A stretch of 8,055 nt of DNA from an uncultured Rhizobiaceae group bacterium (GTDB taxonomy: Bacteria > Pseudomonadota > Alphaproteobacteria > Rhizobiales > Rhizobiaceae), in assembly GCA_937944075.1 (NCBI GenBank), contig CALDZZ010000162.1, positions 1 to 8,055 of the forward strand. The letters are read 5' to 3'. Shown piece after piece: positions 1 through 5,141 of this stretch (its first letter is position 1; each line of letters begins with the position of its first letter). Position numbers and translations under genes: made by a program. The notes below the pieces were generated by a model. It did not search any database, was not told where the DNA came from, and worked only from the letters and a program-made list of their open reading frames with translations.

Positions 1-1890
1 CCTGTCCGTCGCAGACCTGGCATGTATATTGGCGGAACAGATGAAAAGGCCATGCACCATCTGTTTGCCGAGATTATCGATAATTCGATGGATGAAGCGG
101 TAGCCGGGCATGCAAACTGGATTGAAGTTGAGCTTTCTGCTGATGGGTATCTGTCTGTCATCGATAACGGTCGTGGCATTCCGGTAGACCCGCATCCCAA
201 ATTCAAGGATAAATCCGCGCTTGAAGTGATTATGACCACGCTACATGCAGGCGGCAAATTTGATTCCGGAGCCTATGAAACTTCCGGTGGATTGCATGGT
301 GTGGGTGTATCTGTTGTGAATGCCCTGTCCACCCATCTTGTGGTTGAGGTTGCCCGCAATAAAAAGCTTTATATACAGGAATTTGCAAAAGGCATCCCCC
401 AGGGTGGCTTGCAGGGCGGTGGAGATGTCCATAACAGACGTGGCACGAAGGTTTCTTTCAAACCGGATGAAGAAATTTTCGGCAAGGGCTGTAAGTTCAA
501 TCCTGCAACCCTGTTTAAAATGGCACGTTCCAAGGCATATTTGTATGGCGGTGTCGAAATTCGCTGGACCTGTGACCCTTCCCTCATCAAGGAAGGAACA
601 GAAGTAACAGAAAAGGCTGTTTTTCATTTCCCGGGCGGATTGAAAGATTATCTGGAAGCTTCTCTGGGAAAGGCACACAAGGTAACGGTTGAACCGTTTG
701 CAGGCAAGTCAGACAAGACAAGCGGACACGGTTCCCTGGAGTGGGCAGTAACCTGGCACGGCGATGATGGTTTTGTGAACTCATATTGTAATACCATCCC
801 AACACCTGAAGGCGGTACGCACGAAGCGGGCTTCCGTATAGCTCTTACCCGTGGCCTGAAAGCCTATGCGGAAATCATTGGCAATAAAAAAGGCTCCATG
901 ATTACAACTGACGACGTCATGACTTCAGCTGCTGCCATGCTGTCTGTCTTTATTCGCGAACCTGAATTTGTCGGGCAAACAAAAGACAAACTTGCCACCG
1001 TAGAAGCGCAGAAAATTGTCGAGAACATTATTCGCGACCCGTTTGATCACTGGCTTGCTGGCTCGCCCCAACAGGCAAACAAGTTGCTGGAATGGGTCAT
1101 TGACCGCGCTGAAGAACGAATGCGGCGCCGCAAGGAAAAGGAAATCAACCGCAAATCAGCCACGCGCAAACTCCGTTTGCCAGGAAAACTTGCCGATTGC
1201 TCCGCCAACGCAAAGGGCAACACGGAACTCTTCATTGTTGAGGGCGATTCAGCCGGTGGGTCTGCAAAACAGGCGCGTAACCGTGTCAATCAGGCAATCC
1301 TGCCTCTGCGTGGTAAAATTCTCAATGTGGCCAATGCCGGACGAGACAAACTGGCAGCCAATCAACAGTTGGCTGACCTTATTCAAGCGCTGGGTGTTGG
1401 GACACGCTCCAAATACCGCGATGATGACCTACGATATGATCGCATAATCATCATGACGGATGCCGATGTTGACGGAGCGCATATTGCCTCCCTTTTGATT
1501 ACATTTTTCTTCCAGGAAATGCCGGACCTAATTCGAAGTGGCAAGCTTTACCTCGCAATTCCCCCACTCTACAAGATTACGCAGGGTGGAAAGACCCTCT
1601 ATGCACGCGATGATGCACACCGTGAAGAGCTCATGAAAACAGAATTCACTGGCAATAAAAAGGTCGAGATTGGCCGGTTCAAGGGATTGGGTGAAATGAT
1701 GCCTGCGCAATTGAAGGAAACCACAATGGATCCTTCAAAACGCCAGATGCTGCGCGTTGAAATTCCCGAGCTTGACGAAAACATCACTGGCGAAACCGTC
1801 GACCAGTTGATGGGCAACAAACCGGAAGCGCGCTTCAAGTTCATTCAGGAAAATGCAGAATTTGCTGAAGGTGAAATGCTGGACGTTTGA
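1..1890 (+). CDS. parE: DNA topoisomerase IV subunit B (5'-truncated by window edge)
   Basis: ATPase subunit of topoisomerase IV, which with ParC decatenates daughter chromosomes and relaxes supercoils in the cytoplasm. The frame is open from base 1 (PVRRRPGMYIGG), so the ATG at 22 is internal and a few dozen N-terminal residues lie upstream. In order, the GHKL ATPase shows EIIDNSMDEA, DNGRGIP and GGLHGVGVSVVNALS. The transducer carries the GQTKDKL lysine loop. The TOPRIM domain carries FIVEGDSAGGSA, LPLRGKILNV and the metal-binding MTDADVDGAHI, followed by GRFKGLGEMMP. The 629 visible codons fit ParE (about 630-700 residues) rather than a long GyrB. The ending LMGNKPEARFKFIQENAEF is also ParE-like, as GyrB usually differs there. 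GyrB is the only serious alternative. No frameshift or missing catalytic residue is seen. Confidence 0.95.
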   Translation, partial: PVRRRPGMYIGGTDEKAMHHLFAEIIDNSMDEAVAGHANWIEVELSADGYLSVIDNGRGIPVDPHPKFKDKSALEVIMTTLHAGGKFDSGAYETSGGLHGVGVSVVNALSTHLVVEVARNKKLYIQEFAKGIPQGGLQGGGDVHNRRGTKVSFKPDEEIFGKGCKFNPATLFKMARSKAYLYGGVEIRWTCDPSLIKEGTEVTEKAVFHFPGGLKDYLEASLGKAHKVTVEPFAGKSDKTSGHGSLEWAVTWHGDDGFVNSYCNTIPTPEGGTHEAGFRIALTRGLKAYAEIIGNKKGSMITTDDVMTSAAAMLSVFIREPEFVGQTKDKLATVEAQKIVENIIRDPFDHWLAGSPQQANKLLEWVIDRAEERMRRRKEKEINRKSATRKLRLPGKLADCSANAKGNTELFIVEGDSAGGSAKQARNRVNQAILPLRGKILNVANAGRDKLAANQQLADLIQALGVGTRSKYRDDDLRYDRIIIMTDADVDGAHIASLLITFFFQEMPDLIRSGKLYLAIPPLYKITQGGKTLYARDDAHREELMKTEFTGNKKVEIGRFKGLGEMMPAQLKETTMDPSKRQMLRVEIPELDENITGETVDQLMGNKPEARFKFIQENAEFAEGEMLDV

Positions 1891-1920
1891 ACCTAGTTTA
1901 ACTCGTATCTCTAGGTATTT
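1891..1920 (+). terminator. weak hairpin just after parE, possible terminator
   Basis: Immediately after the parE stop codon, ACCTAG (1891-1896) is repeated as its reverse complement CTAGGT (1911-1916) across a 14-base loop, followed by ATTTT. The stem is only 6 bp and half AT, and the T run is short. It is a poor intrinsic terminator and may be chance; it is listed because of its position. Confidence 0.22.
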
Positions 1921-1928
1921 TCGCCACA

Positions 1929-1959
1929 TTGACATTTCTGACTATTTAACATACCTAAT
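1929..1959 (+). promoter_or_regulatory. candidate sigma-70-type promoter for the helicase gene
   Basis: A perfect TTGACA -35 box lies at 1929-1934. The best -10-like hexamer downstream is CCTAAT (1954-1959; 4 of 6 matches to TATAAT), but the 19-base spacing is longer than ideal. At the standard 17-base spacing the hexamer is only TACCTA. It would give a leader of roughly 75-80 bases before the helicase start. The -35 box is clear; the -10 assignment is uncertain. Confidence 0.33.
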
Positions 1960-1995
1960 TATCAAAGTGGAACAATATTCACTTACAGGGCGTTA

Positions 1996-2016
1996 TTTCG
2001 ATTAGTAATATCGAAA
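1996..2016 (+). repeat. perfect 7-bp inverted repeat in the helicase leader
   Basis: TTTCGAT (1996-2002) and ATCGAAA (2010-2016) form a perfect inverted repeat around a 7-base loop (TAGTAAT), inside a very AT-rich stretch 28 bases upstream of the helicase start codon. It could be a weak hairpin in the 5' untranslated RNA or a symmetrical protein-binding site. No known operator is recognised. Confidence 0.4.
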
Positions 2017-2044
2017 AATTAAAACCGAAAGAAATCACCATTAA

Positions 2045-3439
2045 ATGAGTTTCGACACGCTGGGTCTCAGCGATAAGGTATTGGAAGCAGTAAAGGCTTC
2101 CGGCTATACAGAACCTACCCCCATTCAGGCTGAAGCTATTCCGCATGTCATGCAACGGCGTGACGTTCTTGGCATTGCTCAGACAGGTACAGGCAAAACC
2201 GCATCTTTTACGCTTCCCATGTTGTCTCTTCTGGAAAAGGGTCGCGCCAGAGCGCGAATGCCTCGAACGCTGATCCTTGAACCGACACGGGAACTGGCTG
2301 CCCAGGTTGAAGAAAATCTGAACCGTTATAGCGAAAACCAGAAACTTAGTGTTGCGCTACTCATTGGCGGCACCTCCTTTGAAGACCAGTTCAAGAAGCT
2401 TGACCGTGGCGTTGATATTCTGATTGCCACGCCAGGTCGCTTGCTGGACTGTTTTGAACGCGGCAAAATCCTCATGAATGGCGTAGAAGTCATGGTGATT
2501 GATGAAGCCGACCGCATGCTGGACATGGGCTTTATCCCTGACATTGAACGCATCTGCAAAATGGTGCCATTTACACGTCAAACCCTTTTCTTTTCTGCAA
2601 CCATGCCGCCGGAAATTGAAGGGCTTGCGAACAAGTTCCTGCAAAATCCGGTTCAAGTGACTGTTGCAAAGGCATCCTCTACATCCGATACGATTACGCA
2701 ACATGCTGTTGCATCTGAATATGAAGATTACGAGAAACGAGCAAAGTTGCGCGAACTGATTGAAGGCGCAGTAGAGCTGAAAAACGGCATTATCTTTTGT
2801 AACCGCAAACGCGATGTAGCTACAGTTTTCAGAAGCCTTGATCGACATGGTTATTCTGTAGGCGCCTTACATGGTGATATGGACCAGACAAGCAGAAGCG
2901 CTACCCTGAACGCCTTCAAGGATAACAAGATTACCTTGCTTGTTGCCAGTGATGTCGCCGCACGTGGTCTGGATATTCCGGACGTCAGCCATGTGTTCAA
3001 CTTTGATGTTCCTGTCAATGCAGAAGACTATGTTCACCGGATAGGCCGTACCGGTCGTGCAGGTCGTAGTGGTGTTGCCTACATGATCGTTGTGCCGACC
3101 GAGCAAAAGAATTTTGATGCAATAGAAAGCCTAATTGGTCAAAAGATTAAATGGCTGGATGATGAAGCGGTTGAATGGGACGCCAAAGCGGGCAAACGAG
3201 GCCGTGGAAAGTCCGCTCCAAAGGGCAAGGAAAAGGCTGAAAAGCCCAACAAGACAGCCAAGGCAAATAAGCAGGAAGCTACTGATAAACCTGCGGAATC
3301 TCGCAAAAATCATAACGAAAATACCTCCAAAGGCAACAAACGTGACAAGAAATCAAATCACGAACAGGTAGACCTGGAGTATTCTGACAGGGATCATGCG
3401 TTTGGTGGCGAAGAACATATTCCAGCGTTTCTGCGTTAG
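2045..3439 (+). CDS. DEAD-box ATP-dependent RNA helicase, RhlE-like
   Basis: ATP-dependent RNA-unwinding enzyme of the DEAD-box family, probably acting on ribosome assembly or mRNA turnover in the cytoplasm. All core motifs are visible in the 464 residues: Q motif (F3 to Q28), motif I AQTGTGKT (45-52), PTRELA (80-85), TPGR (129-132), DEAD (153-156), SAT (184-186), ARGLDI (306-311) and HRIGRTGR (331-338). After the two RecA-like domains (to about 375) comes a Lys-rich, low-complexity tail (about 385-447) that probably binds RNA non-specifically. The protein ends in the hydrophobic peptide HIPAFLR. The start is fixed by MSFDTLGL, a typical family N-terminus, though no strong Shine-Dalgarno precedes it. 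It is transcribed alone, converging on the next gene with a 29-base gap. Which paralogue it is (RhlE, DeaD, SrmB or other) is not certain; RhlE fits best. Confidence 0.92.
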   Translation: MSFDTLGLSDKVLEAVKASGYTEPTPIQAEAIPHVMQRRDVLGIAQTGTGKTASFTLPMLSLLEKGRARARMPRTLILEPTRELAAQVEENLNRYSENQKLSVALLIGGTSFEDQFKKLDRGVDILIATPGRLLDCFERGKILMNGVEVMVIDEADRMLDMGFIPDIERICKMVPFTRQTLFFSATMPPEIEGLANKFLQNPVQVTVAKASSTSDTITQHAVASEYEDYEKRAKLRELIEGAVELKNGIIFCNRKRDVATVFRSLDRHGYSVGALHGDMDQTSRSATLNAFKDNKITLLVASDVAARGLDIPDVSHVFNFDVPVNAEDYVHRIGRTGRAGRSGVAYMIVVPTEQKNFDAIESLIGQKIKWLDDEAVEWDAKAGKRGRGKSAPKGKEKAEKPNKTAKANKQEATDKPAESRKNHNENTSKGNKRDKKSNHEQVDLEYSDRDHAFGGEEHIPAFLR

Positions 3440-3468
3440 CCCTGGATTATCAATTAAAATCATTGAAG

Positions 3469-3825
3469 TTACGTTGTGTGCCACACACCCAGTTCATGGC
3501 CATCCAAATCCTTGAACTGAAACCGTTTACCACCTGGAAACTCAAAGACTTCTTTCGTAATGATACCCCCTGCCCGAAGAACCTTTTCCTGAACTGATTC
3601 AAGGTCTGAATGATATAGTACGATCAAGGCGCCTCCTGGAAAAACCGGTTCCTGCGTATGAAATCCTCCTTTCATTCTACCATCACAGAACTCACAATAG
3701 TCAGGCCCATAGTCTGTAAAGGTCCAGCCGAAAACCTCTCCATAAAAACGCTTGCTTTCGGCAATATTTGAAACAGCAAATTCCATGTAATCAAGTCGGT
3801 TATCAATTTGCTCAAGCAATGACAT
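3469..3825 (-). CDS. VOC (glyoxalase/bleomycin-resistance) superfamily protein, small
   Basis: Small single-module protein (118 residues) of the vicinal oxygen chelate fold, whose members include glyoxalase I, extradiol dioxygenases and antibiotic-binding proteins. Seen in the sequence: the N-terminal beta-alpha unit LDYMEFAVSNIAESKRFYGE, the central stretch VFPGGALIVLYHSDLE, and the C-terminal FKDLDGHELGVW typical of the fold. The usual first-strand metal His is replaced by Glu15, while Glu111 near the C-terminus is retained. Metal binding is therefore unsure and the substrate unknown. The start at 3825 is chosen because AGGAAGAG (3833-3840, minus strand) lies 7 bases upstream; a longer frame to 3897 would add 24 residues not typical of the family and run into the neighbouring gene. 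It is divergent from the next VOC gene. The fold is confident; the function is not assigned. Confidence 0.82.
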   Translation of the reverse strand: MSLLEQIDNRLDYMEFAVSNIAESKRFYGEVFGWTFTDYGPDYCEFCDGRMKGGFHTQEPVFPGGALIVLYHSDLESVQEKVLRAGGIITKEVFEFPGGKRFQFKDLDGHELGVWHTT

Positions 3826-3842
3826 GTCTGGACTCTTCCTAT

Positions 3843-3870
3843 TTGACTTTAATATGCAGGAGCATCCAAT
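3843..3870 (+). promoter_or_regulatory. candidate promoter for the plus-strand VOC gene
   Basis: TTGACT (3843-3848) and TCCAAT (3865-3870) match -35 and -10 hexamers at 5/6 and 4/6 with a 16-base spacer. Transcription would begin near 3877, downstream of the upper possible ATG (3871) and upstream of the ATG at 3901, which favours the shorter protein. The match is modest and could be chance. Confidence 0.28.
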
Positions 3871-3900
3871 ATGGTCAGGATTTATGCAAGGACACATTTC

Positions 3901-4314
3901 ATGAAACTGACCTTACACCATGTAAACTTTGCCACAGATGATGTATCGCGACTGGATCGGTTTTACCGTGATATTTTATTTCTTGATGAAGAGCACAATG
4001 GTCTTCCAACACGGGAGAAAGAAAAGGGTTACCCGGGGGATGTTTCCTTCCTGACTGACGGACGTATTCAATTTCACCTTGCAGAAAAGGATCTCGAGGT
4101 GGGGTTCAGAACTGGCCATGCGGTCAATCCCGTGGACCGTGGACATATTGCCTATCGCACGGACGACATCTCAGCTTTCAGGAAACATCTTGATCAACAG
4201 GGCATTTCCTACTCGGACTATGGTGATATCGCCGTCAGTGGATGGCATCAGATATTTTTTTATGACCCGGATGGGAATGTGATTGAAGTCCACCAGGTGG
4301 ATGAACAAACCTAG
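3901..4314 (+). CDS. VOC superfamily protein (glyoxalase/dioxygenase type)
   Basis: 137-residue single VOC module with an apparently complete metal triad: His7 (LTLHHVNFATDDV), His82 (RGHIAYRTDD) and Glu129 (DGNVIEVHQ). The motif YDPDGNVIEVHQ near the end is characteristic of the glyoxalase/extradiol dioxygenase/FosA group. The His-to-Glu spacing (47) and the total length are close to those of FosA-type thiol transferases, but I see no basis for naming a substrate. The start at 3901 is preferred because the family normally begins a few residues before HHVN, and AAGGA (3888-3892) lies 8 bases upstream. An in-frame ATG at 3871, with AGGAG (3858-3862) also 8 bases upstream, would add ten residues and cannot be excluded. 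Its stop codon overlaps the stop of the convergent tenA-like gene. It is not closely similar in sequence to the divergent VOC gene, so the pair does not look like a recent duplication. Confidence 0.86.
   Translation: MKLTLHHVNFATDDVSRLDRFYRDILFLDEEHNGLPTREKEKGYPGDVSFLTDGRIQFHLAEKDLEVGFRTGHAVNPVDRGHIAYRTDDISAFRKHLDQQGISYSDYGDIAVSGWHQIFFYDPDGNVIEVHQVDEQT
4311..4314. other. shared palindromic stop codons (CTAG) of two convergent genes
   Basis: Read on the plus strand, TAG at 4312-4314 ends the VOC gene. Read on the minus strand, the complement of CTA at 4311-4313 is TAG and ends the TenA-like gene. The two genes overlap by exactly these four bases, leaving no room between them for an intrinsic terminator. 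Confidence 0.95.
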
Positions 4315-4976
4315 TCGGCCAATTCCATTCCCATAGTCCAAAAATCAGCCTCCAGCCTTGTTGCCTGACGAAATAGCTCCAATAACCTGGGATATCGTGC
4401 TTCTGTAAAGCTTGTTTGAGCCAGATCGTCTAACAGATCACCTGCCCCTTGCGCCACTTCCTGATATTCATTTGAGGCATATTCACTAATCCAGACCGTG
4501 TAGGGATTGTCTTTCGACTGACCTTTCGGCATTTTGCTTAGGCGCTCACCAATTTCCGCATATCCGATCATGCAAGGTGAAAGAGCCACAAACAAATCCA
4601 AAATGTCACCGGATTGGCCTGCTTCCAAAACATAACGCGTATAGGCAATTGTGGATTTTGCTTCCGGCGTTTTTTCAATTTCAGAGGCACTCAGCCCCCA
4701 ATCTGCACATAATTTGAGGTGCAATTGCATTTCTACATCCAGAATCGCCTTCAATCCTTCAAGGCAGCCACGCATTTCCGTAAGGTTTCTGGATTTATAA
4801 ATTGCAAGCGCGTAGGCGCGCGCGAATTGAATTAAAAACAGGTAATCCTGAACCAGATAATGCTGAAAAGATGCCTTTGATAAACTGCCATCCCCCATCT
4901 GTTCGACAAACTCATGCTCGGCATATGTTTTCCAGTCTGCAATACAGTCCTGCTTTAGTCTTTTAAATAAACGCAA
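4311..4976 (-). CDS. tenA: TenA-family thiaminase II / aminopyrimidine aminohydrolase
   Basis: Salvage enzyme of thiamine metabolism. TenA proteins hydrolyse aminomethyl-pyrimidine breakdown products (or thiamine itself) to hydroxymethyl-pyrimidine, releasing ammonia in the first case. The 221-residue all-helical protein carries residues matching the B. subtilis TenA active site: Asp44 (VQDY), Tyr112, nucleophile Cys135 (ALSPCMIGYAEIG), Tyr139, Tyr166 (WISEYAS) and Glu209 near the end (LEADFW). The first four fall at identical numbers, so it is probably active and belongs to the Cys-type TenA_C class. The initiation codon is TTG: an in-frame TAA lies five codons upstream with no ATG between, and AAAGGTG sits 7 bases before the TTG. 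I find no TPP riboswitch upstream and no other thi genes in the window. It is convergent with the VOC gene and divergent from the Amt-kinase gene. Whether pyrimidine salvage or thiaminase activity dominates cannot be told from sequence. Confidence 0.92.
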   Translation of the reverse strand: MRLFKRLKQDCIADWKTYAEHEFVEQMGDGSLSKASFQHYLVQDYLFLIQFARAYALAIYKSRNLTEMRGCLEGLKAILDVEMQLHLKLCADWGLSASEIEKTPEAKSTIAYTRYVLEAGQSGDILDLFVALSPCMIGYAEIGERLSKMPKGQSKDNPYTVWISEYASNEYQEVAQGAGDLLDDLAQTSFTEARYPRLLELFRQATRLEADFWTMGMELAD

Positions 4977-4983
4977 ATGAATA

Positions 4984-4990
4984 CACCTTT
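4984..4990 (-). promoter_or_regulatory. ribosome binding site that fixes the TTG start of tenA
   Basis: On the minus strand AAAGGTG precedes the TTG initiation codon by 7 bases. It is a strong Shine-Dalgarno match compared with the weak or absent sites before the helicase and Amt-kinase genes. With the in-frame stop just upstream, it decides the start. Confidence 0.7.
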
Positions 4991-5021
4991 ATCTAATTTT
5001 AAACTTCCAATTAGCTTTTGT

Positions 5022-5049
5022 TTGTCACAAGGGGCACTGGAAGTACAAG
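5022..5049 (+). promoter_or_regulatory. candidate promoter for the Amt-histidine kinase gene
   Basis: TTGTCA (5022-5027) and TACAAG (5044-5049) resemble -35 and -10 boxes (5/6 and 4/6) with a 16-base spacer, giving a leader of about 85 bases. The -35 lies in the short palindrome TTGTCACAA (5022-5030). I see no sigma-54 (GG-N10-GC type) promoter in this 165-base gap, so nitrogen-type NtrC control is not evident. The evidence is modest. Confidence 0.28.
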
Positions 5050-5141
5050 ACTTTTAACAGTCACTTGTTTGTTTCTGCTTCAGATTCAACAAAAAATTTA
5101 ACTTTCAATTTACCATGTATCGATACTGTCCATTAAGAGTT

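Noticed and set aside
241..678. Minus-strand open frame opposite parE
   Set aside because: No domain pattern and no ribosome site were noticed, and it lies fully opposite conserved ParE ATPase and transducer sequence.
3135..3371. Plus-strand open frame inside the 3' part of the helicase gene
   Set aside because: It lies wholly within the helicase in another frame, its Lys/Arg-rich composition simply reflects the AAA/AAG-rich tail, and the helicase frame is intact with family motifs.
3445..3468. Small inverted repeat TCAAT/ATTGA between the helicase and VOC stop codons
   Set aside because: The stem is 5 bp, AT-rich and has no T run on either strand, so it does not support a terminator call.
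3871..3900. Ten-residue N-terminal extension of the plus-strand VOC protein from ATG 3871
   Set aside because: It has a plausible ribosome site, but the extension precedes the normal family start and a candidate promoter would begin transcription downstream of it. It is kept as an alternative, not the main call.
4977..5141. TPP riboswitch upstream of tenA
   Set aside because: The conserved CTGAGA and downstream pyrimidine-sensor patterns are absent on the minus strand, and the leader is too AT-rich and short.
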